64,000 nt of DNA from Nitrospirota bacterium. GTDB taxonomy: Bacteria > Nitrospirota > Nitrospiria > Nitrospirales > Nitrospiraceae. Location of the stretch: the NCBI GenBank assembly GCA_026387665.1, contig JAPLLG010000007.1, positions 1 to 64,000 on the forward strand. The letters are read 5' to 3'. The translations under genes were made by a program, and so were the position numbers. Below, one piece after another: positions 17,730 to 26,979 of the stretch. Below the pieces are notes generated by a model that was given only the letters and a program-made list of their open reading frames with translations, did no database searches and was not told the DNA's origin. Numbering within the stretch: the first letter of the stretch is position 1; each line of letters opens with the position of its first letter.

Positions 17730-18803
17730 TTACTGGCTCAGCTCCTCAGCAACCACCTGGATGGTACGGGCGACTTCCTCATCGGTCATCGAAGGATAAA
17801 TCGGCAGGGACAAGGCCTGCGCAAAGGCTTCCTCGGCTACTGGATATCCCACAAGATCACGATAGCGATGCAACGGACGAAACACCGGACAGCGGCACTG
17901 AACCCCTCGCTGCTCCAGCCTGGCGATCATGGATGCCACCGGACCGGCTTCACGAGGCAGCCTGACGACAAACCGGTAGAAGACGTGAGACCGGCCTGTC
18001 GGAATGACCGGCAGTCCCAGACTCGTGGAACCGAACGCCGTTCGATACGCAGCAGCAATCGCGCTTCTCCGTTCCAGAAATGAACGGAACCGACTCAACT
18101 GGCTGATGCCGATGGCCGCCTGCAAATCCGTCATCTTGTAGTTGAACGCGCGATCGTCCAGGACCGGTTCTTCGTCGTATTCGCGAAGGGCTCTGGCTCG
18201 TTCCAGCAAGGATTTGTCATGCGAGAGCAGCATGCCACCTTCGCCGGTGCAGAGCAACTTCGTCGCATAGAATGAACAAACCGTCACGGCGCCAACCGTG
18301 CCGACCTGCCGCCCCGCCTCGATCGCACCGAGCGTCTGGGCGCAGTCCTCGATCAAGGGAACCCCGATCGCTTGCAAGCCGGTCAGGTCGGCGGGAAGCC
18401 CGAACAGATGAGGCACAATGATGGCGCGGGTACGGACCGATACGGCCTTCTTAACCTCGGCCGGGTCGATCGCATAGCTGTCCGGCTCGATATCCACAAT
18501 CTTCGGCTGGGCGCCAGCCCGCACGATCGCTAGCCAAGGAGCAGCACAGACGTAGCTGGGCAGGATAACCTCGTCACCAGGGGCAACCCCCAACGCTTTC
18601 AGCGCCACTTCCAGCGCAGCAGTGCCGGAAGTGACCGCCACGCCGCCCGCCACCCCCAGCATGGCCGCCATCCCTTGCTCAAACTCCTCCACGCGAGGCC
18701 CCTGCGCCAGTTGGCCGGACCCCACCACTGCTGTCAGTGCCTGCAGCTCGTCGCTGCCGACCGTCGGACGTGAATGGAGAATGAGCGGAGAGGGAATCGT
18801 CAC
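17730..18803 (-). CDS. DegT/DnrJ/EryC1/StrS-family sugar aminotransferase
   Basis: 357 residues of a PLP-dependent aminotransferase that converts keto-sugar nucleotides to amino sugars. FYATKLLCTGEGGMLLS near residues 177-193 contains the PLP Lys; VTSGTAALEVALKALG near 59 and LIEDCAQTLGA near 149 bind the cofactor. The GTG start at 18801-18803 overlaps the stop of the PIG-L gene by 4 nt (GTGA). It likely makes an amino sugar for the polysaccharide. Confidence 0.92.
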   Translation of the reverse strand: MTIPSPLILHSRPTVGSDELQALTAVVGSGQLAQGPRVEEFEQGMAAMLGVAGGVAVTSGTAALEVALKALGVAPGDEVILPSYVCAAPWLAIVRAGAQPKIVDIEPDSYAIDPAEVKKAVSVRTRAIIVPHLFGLPADLTGLQAIGVPLIEDCAQTLGAIEAGRQVGTVGAVTVCSFYATKLLCTGEGGMLLSHDKSLLERARALREYDEEPVLDDRAFNYKMTDLQAAIGISQLSRFRSFLERRSAIAAAYRTAFGSTSLGLPVIPTGRSHVFYRFVVRLPREAGPVASMIARLEQRGVQCRCPVFRPLHRYRDLVGYPVAEEAFAQALSLPIYPSMTDEEVARTIQVVAEELSQ

Positions 18804-19441
18804 GGCGTGACCGTTAAAAACATCCGGAGCGGGACAAAGGCCTCCGCATTCGTGACTCGTCCTTGAATCCCCCGAAAATGCGAGGAGGCGCGGATGATGT
18901 CCACGATGGTGAGTTTTTCGATATTGGTTTTCTTGATCTGGGAGCGATGGGCGCAGAGAGCCTCGACTTTCCCTTCCAGCACCTGGTCGATGTCCACGAA
19001 GGTCGTGGGAGAGAAATTCTGCGTCGTGGGCCCCTCATAGAAGAGGACATTTTTGGTGTAGCGCGCCGCGGTCACCACGCAGGTGGCAAGATTGCGGTGA
19101 TCCTGGTGCGTATCGTCCGGGTAATGCACAAAGATCACGTGAGGGTCCACCTCGCGGACCACCTGTTCGATCTGTTTGATCAAGGCTCGGTCGACGGCAA
19201 TTTCCGTGTCATGGAGGCCGCCCCAATAGACCTTCTCGACGCCGATCAGCTTCGCCGCCGCTTCCTGTTCCTGCCTGCGGACGCTGCTCTGCCCCCCCTC
19301 TTCCCCTTCCGTCAGCACCATCTGAAAGACCTGGTGGCCGGCCCGCGCATACTTGATGAGCGCGCCCCCGCAGCCTGCTTCGATGTCATCAGGATGGGCG
19401 CCCAGCGCCAGCACATGGATCCGACTCGACTGCTCACTCAT
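18800..19441 (-). CDS. PIG-L (LmbE) family N-deacetylase
   Basis: 213 residues from the ATG at 19439-19441, which has AGGGAGG upstream. The zinc site LALGAHPDDIEAGCGG (His16, Asp18, Asp19) and the downstream HYPDDTHQDH place it in the PIG-L/LmbE family, which removes N-acetyl groups from amino sugars. Beside an aminotransferase gene, action on a sugar nucleotide or lipid-linked sugar is likely. An in-frame start 8 codons further upstream lacks a good ribosome site. Confidence 0.9.
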   Translation of the reverse strand: MSEQSSRIHVLALGAHPDDIEAGCGGALIKYARAGHQVFQMVLTEGEEGGQSSVRRQEQEAAAKLIGVEKVYWGGLHDTEIAVDRALIKQIEQVVREVDPHVIFVHYPDDTHQDHRNLATCVVTAARYTKNVLFYEGPTTQNFSPTTFVDIDQVLEGKVEALCAHRSQIKKTNIEKLTIVDIIRASSHFRGIQGRVTNAEAFVPLRMFLTVTP

Positions 19442-19474
19442 CGCCGCCTCCCTACTCACTGTCAATTAAACCGC

Positions 19475-20164
19475 CTACCGAGAGACCCTCGCCTCTCGCA
19501 GAAGCCGCAGCGCATCATTCCCACATGTGAGAAGCAAGTCAATGGCTGCCAGGCCTGGCACGAATGGCTCATAGCACTGGACATAGACCGGGGATCGAAA
19601 GTCTTGGATCTCCAGCGCGAGGCCCGACGCCTCAAACCGAGGCACATCCATATAGCCGGGAGCGCCGGCTCCGGCCAGGTAATGCGTCGCGCCGACCGTC
19701 CGGCAAATATCGATCAAGCGATCGGTGGGCTCTTCCCGCAACGTCATCTCTGACGCCAGTCTCAAGGGGGTCGTGATCCCGAATGCAGCCATCAGCCATT
19801 CGAGCACAGCCAGATTGAGGGAAGCCAAGCTGTGCCAGGATTGCTGATAAATGGGCCGAAGCCCCTCCAGAACAGGGTCGCGATAAGCGGCCCGGCTGTA
19901 ATGCATCTCCAGCGCATGCAGGTGCTTGCTGGGCCAGTCCGATGTCTGGTTGATGCGCACCTCGTTCACACGTTGTCCAAACCGGTGCAGCACGGGCACC
20001 GTCAGCCACTGACAGCCCTGAGCCGTCCTGATCCGGTTGCGATTCTGCCACTCGTTTTTCTTGAACTGCACATTGTCCAGGATCACAAATAGATCGGCCT
20101 GATCGATCTTATCCAGGTATCCGAGCCAGGGCAAAAACTGAGGCTGATGAATGGCAATCCGCAT
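19475..20164 (-). CDS. WbqC-like family protein
   Basis: 229 residues starting MRIAIHQPQFLPWLGYLDKI, the signature opening of WbqC-like proteins, followed by LFVILDNVQFKKNEWQNRNR. The family is found in O-antigen and other glycan loci and is suspected to act in amino-sugar modification; its reaction is not well established. It sits between the PIG-L deacetylase and a PHP-domain protein on the same strand. Confidence 0.88.
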   Translation of the reverse strand: MRIAIHQPQFLPWLGYLDKIDQADLFVILDNVQFKKNEWQNRNRIRTAQGCQWLTVPVLHRFGQRVNEVRINQTSDWPSKHLHALEMHYSRAAYRDPVLEGLRPIYQQSWHSLASLNLAVLEWLMAAFGITTPLRLASEMTLREEPTDRLIDICRTVGATHYLAGAGAPGYMDVPRFEASGLALEIQDFRSPVYVQCYEPFVPGLAAIDLLLTCGNDALRLLREARVSR

Positions 20165-20181
20165 CTCGCAGTTCCCGGTTA

Positions 20182-21735
20182 TCAGTGCTCAGCCGTCAGC
20201 CTGGACGACCCGTTCGACGGCCCCACACTCCCGGTGATCGTCGATGGATGACCTCCATCCGATTCTGCCAGAACAGGCCCGATGAAAACAGGATTACTCA
20301 AAATTTCACCCGCTCCCTCAATCACTACCCGGTAAAAATTCCTGGTGTCCGATGACACCATATCGTCCACAAACTGCTGTTCAAACGGGGTGACTCCGGC
20401 AACCTTCGAGACGACCTGCCCGGAACGAATGATCGTCACCGAGATCGGATGGGCGCCCTTGTCGGTCGCGGTGACGGAGAGCCGGACGGTCACCTTGCGA
20501 GCGTCCGTATGATCAAGGACCTCTCCGGACGAGGCCATGCGCGGCCCCCCATGAAATTCGACGTGGAATGCGTCGAGCCGGAGGTTTTTTCCTGTCGCAT
20601 AAAAACGGCCATGACGCAGGGCGTCGATCATGCCGTCCGCCGTCCAATCCTCCACCCACAAGACCGTCAGAACCTGATCCAATTCGATCCCGGCAGAGCC
20701 AGGCGTATGAAAGGCAATTTCCCCGAACGCAAAGGGAGGCTTGCTCCGTTGACCGATCAGGTACTGCCTCAGCACCTGGTCCCAAATTCCACCAGGTTGC
20801 GTAATAGTTCGCGTATCTTGGTAGAGCCCCCCGAAACCTGTATAGCCGGTGGTCTGCACCAGAGCCTCTGGATAGGGATCAGTTTTGACAGTCACGTTTC
20901 CCAAGGGGCCAAACGGGTAGACGTGAAAGTCACGCGCTTCTGGCATAGACCACACCACCAGGCCGCCCCGCTCAATGGTGGCATCGATAAAGGCCTGATA
21001 GGGCCGATCACCAAGCCGGTCGTCATAGGCGCTGAAGACCGGTTGGCCGAAAGGCCAGGCGCTGACCAGCAGCAGCCCGCCCGTCAGCCCCAGCATTGCA
21101 GCAGCAGTGCGACAGCGTCGCGTCATAAGCCAGCCGGCTGGCACGAACAAGACAGCCGGGGCCAGCTCCCACAGGCTGTTCCATCCATAATGATAGGAGG
21201 CCTGATTGCCGTTGACCGGCAAGGAAGCATAGTCCTCCGGCTTCGAAAGACCCAACACCAGCAGATTCTTTTGGGAGTTGTGCATGGTCAGGTTGCGATC
21301 GACCAGGGACCCGGTCCAAAAATAATGCGGCACGAACTCGACTCCTGGCACCAGCAATACTTTGGGGTGACGAGCCTGCGCCGCAGCCACCTCCGCGAAG
21401 TATCGCTCCAGCCCATAGTCGAGCACGGACGGCAGCGCAACGGTATGCCGGATCGATCCGCGCAGAGGGAACAGCCCATACTCATACCGCAGAACAAAAT
21501 TCTCGGTAAGCACGACTGCGTCGATCCCCAACCGCTCAGCCCGCTCAGCTAGCTCATCCAGACTCAGGGTGCCGGTGCTCACTGTACTATGCGCGTGAAA
21601 TGCTGCCACCAAGGGACGGAGCTCCGATCCTGTTTCACTCGCACCGCTCGCTGGGTCAGCCCACCCCCAGACAGCCGCCATCACGAGCCATGTGAGCGCC
21701 CGCACGTAACAATGTCCTGGACGTGAATCGCTCAC
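20182..21735 (-). CDS. Exported PHP-domain-like protein
   Basis: 517 residues. A signal sequence spans about 10-32. LVAAFHAHSTVSTGTLSLDE with His47 and His49 begins a PHP-type metal site (HxH), and LGIDAVVLTENF and VLLVPGVEFVPHY fit later PHP motifs. A hydrophobic pair near residues 195-225 suggests membrane insertion. PHP proteins are metal-dependent phosphoesterases; an extracytoplasmic one in a glycan locus might trim a phosphodiester or lipid-linked product, but this is inference. The GTG start overlaps the next stop by 4 nt. Confidence 0.72.
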   Translation of the reverse strand: MSDSRPGHCYVRALTWLVMAAVWGWADPASGASETGSELRPLVAAFHAHSTVSTGTLSLDELAERAERLGIDAVVLTENFVLRYEYGLFPLRGSIRHTVALPSVLDYGLERYFAEVAAAQARHPKVLLVPGVEFVPHYFWTGSLVDRNLTMHNSQKNLLVLGLSKPEDYASLPVNGNQASYHYGWNSLWELAPAVLFVPAGWLMTRRCRTAAAMLGLTGGLLLVSAWPFGQPVFSAYDDRLGDRPYQAFIDATIERGGLVVWSMPEARDFHVYPFGPLGNVTVKTDPYPEALVQTTGYTGFGGLYQDTRTITQPGGIWDQVLRQYLIGQRSKPPFAFGEIAFHTPGSAGIELDQVLTVLWVEDWTADGMIDALRHGRFYATGKNLRLDAFHVEFHGGPRMASSGEVLDHTDARKVTVRLSVTATDKGAHPISVTIIRSGQVVSKVAGVTPFEQQFVDDMVSSDTRNFYRVVIEGAGEILSNPVFIGPVLAESDGGHPSTITGSVGPSNGSSRLTAEH

Positions 21736-22925
21736 GATTTACCCGCCTTGGCTAAAGCCGTTTCGTAGACAGCTCCCACCGCTCGAACCATGGCCTGTGC
21801 GCCGAACCGAGACCCGATACTCTCGCTGGCTGCAGCACCCAAAGCCTTGGCCACATCCGGCCGCCGGACCAATTCATCGATCGCCTCAGCCAGCGCAACG
21901 ACATCGCCAGGCGGCACGAGGCGCCCGGTACGCCGGTCTTCTACGAGCGCGGGGATACCACCAACGTTCGAGGCAATCACCGGTCGTCCCGCCGCCATCG
22001 CTTCGACCAGGGCCCGTCCCATCCCCTCATTGCGCGAAGGCAACACGAAGAGATCCATGGCAGCCAGACAGTCCGGCACATCCTGCCGTTCCCCCAGCAA
22101 ATGCACTGCCTCTCCCACCCCCAACCGTTCCGCCAAGGCCAGATACTCCTCCCGCAGCCTGCCGCTCCCGACAATCACGACGTGGAGCTTGGGATGATGC
22201 GGCTTCAACTTGGCCAGGGCCTCGATCAGAAACCGATGTCCCTTGACCTCGGTCAGCCACCCGACCGACCCCACGACAATCGCATCAGGCGGACAGGTCA
22301 TGCCTTGCGGGCGCCGACCGAACAGACCGGCCATACACCTGAATCGCTCCAGATCGATCCCGCTCGGCACCACTGAGAAACGCTCGGCCCGGCCAACCCC
22401 TTCGGCCAGATGCTCATCCCGCTCCGACTCCGTCAACGCAATCAGGTGTGTGGTACCGAGAGCCAACAGTCTCTCAACCTGCAGAAATACCCACGAGGCC
22501 CCCCGACCGAAGTGTCCGTAAAAGACATGCCCGTGAGGCGTGTGCACCACCAGGGGGACTCCCGCCATCCATGCAGCCAGCCGGCCCAGGACCCCGGCCT
22601 TGGACGTATGAGTATGAACAATGGTCGGCTTCTCCCGACGGAAAATGCTGACGAGGGTCACAAGCGTTGCCAAGTCCTTAATCGGGTGAATTTCGCGCGT
22701 CAAGGTCGGAACGAGTAGGCAACGGACTCCAGCCACCTCCAAACGTCGTCGGCTTTGATCGGTGGCCAAATCACCACCTTGGTCGTCCCACTGACCAGTC
22801 TGGCCAGCCACCACCAACGATTCAAAGCGGGTTGGCTCATGCCCAATGGCCGTGAGCAACGTGTTCTGCGCCGACCCTCCCCGATCCAATCGCGTGATCA
22901 CATGAATGACTTTATGAGGAGTCAT
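21732..22925 (-). CDS. Glycosyltransferase family 4
   Basis: 397 residues from the ATG at 22923-22925, which starts 2 nt from the upstream gene's stop; in-frame sequence before it reads into that gene. KVIHVITRLDRGGSAQNTLL is a GT4 acceptor-side opening, and VGWLTEVKGHRFLIEALAKL with LPSRNEGMGRALVEAMAAGR (ExxxxxxxE-type donor motif) define the GT-B fold. It transfers a sugar from a nucleotide donor with retention. Donor and acceptor are unknown. Confidence 0.92.
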   Translation of the reverse strand: MTPHKVIHVITRLDRGGSAQNTLLTAIGHEPTRFESLVVAGQTGQWDDQGGDLATDQSRRRLEVAGVRCLLVPTLTREIHPIKDLATLVTLVSIFRREKPTIVHTHTSKAGVLGRLAAWMAGVPLVVHTPHGHVFYGHFGRGASWVFLQVERLLALGTTHLIALTESERDEHLAEGVGRAERFSVVPSGIDLERFRCMAGLFGRRPQGMTCPPDAIVVGSVGWLTEVKGHRFLIEALAKLKPHHPKLHVVIVGSGRLREEYLALAERLGVGEAVHLLGERQDVPDCLAAMDLFVLPSRNEGMGRALVEAMAAGRPVIASNVGGIPALVEDRRTGRLVPPGDVVALAEAIDELVRRPDVAKALGAAASESIGSRFGAQAMVRAVGAVYETALAKAGKS

Positions 22926-22926
22926 A

Positions 22927-24165
22927 TCACCAGCCCCGCGATGGCATAGAGGAATGGCCGCAGACGTCCTGCAAGAGCAGATCGAGCTGCTCGTTGTGCC
23001 GACTCCAGTTGTAATGTTCCATAACGAGAGTGCGCCCCTTGAGCGACAACCGTTCCCATTCATCTGGTTGGGCACGAAACCGACTGAGGATCACATCGAT
23101 CGCCAAAGCCAACGAGTCTGGATCGCTGCCCTTCGCGAGCAATCCAGGGCCCAGTCGAGCGAGAACTTCAGGGATCGCTCCGACCGGCGTGCCGAGGACC
23201 GGCGTGCCGCAAGCCAGGGCTTCAACCGTCACCAACCCGAAACCTTCCAGTTCATGCGTAGGCATGAGCACCACATCAGCCGCCTGATAATAGTGCGGCA
23301 ACTCTTCCTCGGCGATGAACCCCAGGAGTTTCACCCGATGAGTCAAATGGAGGTCAGCAATCAGCCGTTCGAGTTCCTGGTGCAAGGGGCCAGATCCTCC
23401 GATCAATAGCAGGACATCCGGATGCTCTTTTTCCACCTGCACCATCGCCTGGATCAGCCGATCGAGTCCCATCCGTGCCACAAGATTTCTCACGGCCAGG
23501 AGAACGACCTTGTCAGTGGGAATACCAAGACTGCGCCGCACTTCCGCCCGATCTCCAGCTGGACGAAATTTCACAGGATCGGCGCCACCAGGCAGAATAT
23601 GAATCTTGGACTCGTCGATGCGGTGTGCCGCCATCACACGCTGCTTCATGAATGCACTCAGAACGACCACCTTCGCACAGCGCTGCATCACCACCCGCTC
23701 GCACCAGCGGCGCAGCCATGCACCCAATGCGCGCGCGACCCGACCGCACAGGGCAGAATGTTCGCCAGTGCGAGAGAGATATTCTTCATGAGCCAGGGAG
23801 TGACAGACGTAGACCCAGCCGCGAGCCAAAGCCCTGCGAATCAGGATGGGCCCCAGGGCCGCCATGGATTGATGCACCAGAACGATATCCTGTCTATCCC
23901 GAGCGCATACGCAATCGAACGTCTGGACTGACCGGAGGAACGACGACAGGACAAAGGCACACTGATTCTGACGGAGCACCCCATAGCGATGCTCCGTCAC
24001 GGCTCCAACCGCAACCTGCAAACGTGGGTCCTCTAGAGGAGCGCGCACGACCAGATCTACTTGATGGCCTCGTTGCTGCAGCCCCAGAGCCTGCTCACGA
24101 AGAACCCGCTCGGCTCCCCCGATCACCGTAGCAGCAGAAACTTCTGCCAATATCAGAATGTTCAT
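22927..24165 (-). CDS. Glycosyltransferase family 4
   Basis: 412 residues. AATVIGGAERVLREQALGLQ near residues 10-29 and the donor-site segment MPTHELEGFGLVTVEALACG near 300 show a retaining GT-B (GT4) enzyme. It lies 2 nt before the next GT4 gene on the same strand and 28 nt after the asparagine synthase gene. Confidence 0.92.
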   Translation of the reverse strand: MNILILAEVSAATVIGGAERVLREQALGLQQRGHQVDLVVRAPLEDPRLQVAVGAVTEHRYGVLRQNQCAFVLSSFLRSVQTFDCVCARDRQDIVLVHQSMAALGPILIRRALARGWVYVCHSLAHEEYLSRTGEHSALCGRVARALGAWLRRWCERVVMQRCAKVVVLSAFMKQRVMAAHRIDESKIHILPGGADPVKFRPAGDRAEVRRSLGIPTDKVVLLAVRNLVARMGLDRLIQAMVQVEKEHPDVLLLIGGSGPLHQELERLIADLHLTHRVKLLGFIAEEELPHYYQAADVVLMPTHELEGFGLVTVEALACGTPVLGTPVGAIPEVLARLGPGLLAKGSDPDSLALAIDVILSRFRAQPDEWERLSLKGRTLVMEHYNWSRHNEQLDLLLQDVCGHSSMPSRGW

Positions 24166-24193
24166 CGGACTCGCTTCCCTGATGTGTCACCCA

Positions 24194-26077
24194 TCATGAG
24201 ACGTCACGCCCGAGATGCCACATCTCCAGCACAAGCAAGGCATAGATTTGGTCGGCAAAGTTCCGTCGGCCCGACTCATGTTCCTGGAGCAGCCATTGAA
24301 CATACTCAGGCTTCACGTAGCCACGCCGCTTAATTGCAGCATCCGACAAGAGATCCCTCACCATTTCACGAAGGTCTTCGCGCAGCCAACGGGCAAGTGG
24401 CACACGAAACCCCAGCTTCGCTCCCTTGACGATGGAAGGTGGAAGCACAGGCTGCAGCGCCTTGCGCATGAACCCCTTCAGCCTCCAGCCGGAAAATCTG
24501 GTTGAGGTAGGAAGCGAATAGGCAAACGAGAGCAACTCAGGATCACAGAAAGGCACGCGCAGCTCGAGCGAATGGGCCATGCTAAGCCGGTCTCCCATGC
24601 GAAGGAGATCGTCCGGCAGGTAGGTCTGCAAGTCCAGGCCCATGGCCCGCTCGGACGGATCATCGGAAGGCCAGTTATCAAAGAGGCGTCGATAGTCCGC
24701 CGCCGTATCCGTCGCCCCCCTCAGTCCAGAAAAGTCTTGGGCAAAGGCCGAGGCACCCCACTCTGATGGCACAAACGTGATCCACAGCCAATATTGCTCT
24801 GCCAGCGACAGATGCCCGTCCCGCAGAAACCGTTTCACACGGCCAAGCTGATCCCGGCTGCCTGCCCCCTCGGGAATCCTGGGCGCGAGAGAAGTACCGA
24901 TCCATGCTCGCAGGCACTGAGGCACCTGGGCATAGTGCGATGCAGCGCGAACGCCAAGATAACGAGGGTAGCCGCCGAATAGCTCGTCCCCGCCGATGCC
25001 GGACAAAGCGACCGTGACCGAACGTCTAGCCACTTCGGACACGAGATAGGTGGGAATGGCCGAAGAGTCGGCAAAAGGCTCTCCCATCGCTGCGACGATC
25101 TTCGGCAGCAAAGTCACCGCATCAGGGCGGAGCCGTTCCTCTGTATGATCGGCACCGAAGTGATCCGCTAACAGCCTGGCCTGATCCAATTCGTTATAGG
25201 AACGGTCTGCCTCATCTTCGTACCCGACTGAGAAACTGCGGATTGGTCCATTGGTCACTTGCCGCATCATGGCCAGAATCGATCCTGAATCGAGCCCGCC
25301 AGACAGAAACAGCCCGAGCGGCACATCGCTCACCAGATGGGCCTGTACCCGCTCACGTAAAAGTTCGAGGAACCGGTCCTCAGCATCGGCTTGCGACAGC
25401 CTAGTCCGAGATCCAGGCACATCAGTGGGATGGAAATACTGTTTTGTTTCGACCCTGCCATTAACGACTTTGAGCAGCTCTCCTGGCTGCAATTGACGAA
25501 CTCCCTCGAACAGAGTGCCAGGCCCCGGTACATAGAGCAGGGTCAGGTATTGCGCGATAGCCCGTGGGGCCACAGTATGAGGGGGGAGCGATTCCAACAG
25601 AGCCGGCAACTCCGAGGCAAAGGCCAGGCCGCCTGGCCAGGTCGCATAATAGAGGGGCTTGATCCCCAAGCGATCACGGACTAACAGCAGCGTCTGTCGT
25701 TCACGGTCCCAGAGCGCATAGGCGAACATCCCCTTGAGCCGCCTGACTCCCTCCTCGCCTTCCTGCTCGTAGAGATGAACCAAGACCTCTGTGTCACTAT
25801 TGGTCGCAAAACGATGACCCTTGCCGATCAGCTCCTCGCGCAGTTCGCGATAATTATAGATCTCTCCGTTGAACACCACCCAGACCGTGCGATCTTCATT
25901 GGCGATCGGCTGCTGCCCCCCTTGGGGATCGATCACGCGCAACCGCTGAATCCCCAGCAGGACTCCCGGCTCCCGGTGACTGCCGCTCTCATCAGGCCCC
26001 CGGTGCACGATCCGGCGCATCATCCGATCTAGCGTCGCCTCGTCTCCGCTCCCGACGATTCCGCAAATCCCACACAT
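24194..26077 (-). CDS. asnB: Asparagine synthase (glutamine-hydrolysing) family protein
   Basis: 627 residues. An N-terminal class II glutaminase domain with the catalytic Cys2 (MCGICGIVG) and RIVHRGPDESG, then the ATP-pyrophosphatase domain with LFLSGGLDSGS near residue 254-264. All key residues are present, so it can use glutamine as the amide donor. In a polysaccharide locus such enzymes often amidate uronic acids or other sugar carboxylates instead of making free asparagine; that role is inferred here. Its start overlaps the methyltransferase stop by 1 nt (TGATG). Contrast the lasso-type homologue at 48209, which lacks Cys2. Confidence 0.92.
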   Translation of the reverse strand: MCGICGIVGSGDEATLDRMMRRIVHRGPDESGSHREPGVLLGIQRLRVIDPQGGQQPIANEDRTVWVVFNGEIYNYRELREELIGKGHRFATNSDTEVLVHLYEQEGEEGVRRLKGMFAYALWDRERQTLLLVRDRLGIKPLYYATWPGGLAFASELPALLESLPPHTVAPRAIAQYLTLLYVPGPGTLFEGVRQLQPGELLKVVNGRVETKQYFHPTDVPGSRTRLSQADAEDRFLELLRERVQAHLVSDVPLGLFLSGGLDSGSILAMMRQVTNGPIRSFSVGYEDEADRSYNELDQARLLADHFGADHTEERLRPDAVTLLPKIVAAMGEPFADSSAIPTYLVSEVARRSVTVALSGIGGDELFGGYPRYLGVRAASHYAQVPQCLRAWIGTSLAPRIPEGAGSRDQLGRVKRFLRDGHLSLAEQYWLWITFVPSEWGASAFAQDFSGLRGATDTAADYRRLFDNWPSDDPSERAMGLDLQTYLPDDLLRMGDRLSMAHSLELRVPFCDPELLSFAYSLPTSTRFSGWRLKGFMRKALQPVLPPSIVKGAKLGFRVPLARWLREDLREMVRDLLSDAAIKRRGYVKPEYVQWLLQEHESGRRNFADQIYALLVLEMWHLGRDVS

Positions 26078-26979
26078 CAGTGCGAGCCCTGCCTTCCTGC
26101 TTCGGTCGCCTGCGCACTGGAGTCACTCTTACGAGCCATCACCTCGATGGAAGGCCCCCAGGCTTGTCGCGTCAGTCCCAGCCCTCGCAATAAATAGAAT
26201 CCTGCCTGGTCGATCCGTTTCAGGATGGTCCTGCCAATGTTCCAACTTTCACCTACTCGCCTATAGGGATCGCTCTGGCTGGGGGGAGCGGTGCGCACGA
26301 TAATCTCTTCAAACCCGAGCCGCGACAGATGATGTAGCAATGAAGTCCGGCCGAATCCATAGAGGTGGAAGACCGCAAGGCGATCAGTCCGCAGAACCGC
26401 AGACAAAGCCAACAGGCCGGCATGAAAGGGTCCGTTCGGGACTCGGAGGTACAGCAGGCCTCCAGGACGAAGTACCCGCCAGGCCTCCTGCAATGTGGCA
26501 AAGGGATCCCGAAGATGATCCAGGACATTGATGAAGGTCACGGCATCCGCCGTGGCATCGGCAAGAGAACAAGGAGGAAAAGCTTCGGCCTGCACGTCCA
26601 ATCCGCGAGCCCGCGCATGGGCGGCTGCCTGATGGGACGGGTCAAAACCGATTCCTTTCCATCCTCGATCACGACAGAGAGCAAGGAGGGTTCCTCCTCC
26701 GCAGCCGACATCCACCAACGCCCCAGGACATGGCATCAATTGCTCCAACCAAGCCAAGGCATGCTCATGCACATTGTTACGAGCTGCTCCAACCTGTTCA
26801 TCGCGATACCACTGCCAATAATCTTCCTCGTAAAACTTGGCCACGTCTTCATCGGACGGCATCTGGGATCGAGACAGAAGCCAACACCGTTGGCAGTGAA
26901 AAAATTCTCCTGCACGTCCCAGATGTACGGTGAGAACTGACGCCATCCCGCAGGGACATTGGCGTAGGGAGTCAGTCAT
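26077..26979 (-). CDS. Class I SAM-dependent methyltransferase with an N-terminal zinc-ribbon-like segment
   Basis: 300 residues from the ATG at 26977-26979, which overlaps the upstream stop by 8 nt. The N-terminus has CPCG and, 23 residues later, CQRC, a possible zinc site. LVDVGCGGGTLLALC is motif I, and VLRPGGLLYLRVPN fits a methyltransferase of the type common in glycan loci. It probably methylates a sugar or a lipid-linked intermediate. Confidence 0.88.
   Translation of the reverse strand: MTDSLRQCPCGMASVLTVHLGRAGEFFHCQRCWLLSRSQMPSDEDVAKFYEEDYWQWYRDEQVGAARNNVHEHALAWLEQLMPCPGALVDVGCGGGTLLALCRDRGWKGIGFDPSHQAAAHARARGLDVQAEAFPPCSLADATADAVTFINVLDHLRDPFATLQEAWRVLRPGGLLYLRVPNGPFHAGLLALSAVLRTDRLAVFHLYGFGRTSLLHHLSRLGFEEIIVRTAPPSQSDPYRRVGESWNIGRTILKRIDQAGFYLLRGLGLTRQAWGPSIEVMARKSDSSAQATEAGRQGSH

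Noticed and set aside
20449-21552. A 367-codon plus-strand ORF
   Set aside because: Antisense to the PHP-domain gene; no ribosome site or motif.
24194-26077. Considered as a second lasso cyclase
   Set aside because: It keeps the glutaminase Cys2 and lies among glycan genes with no B2 protease or precursor nearby.
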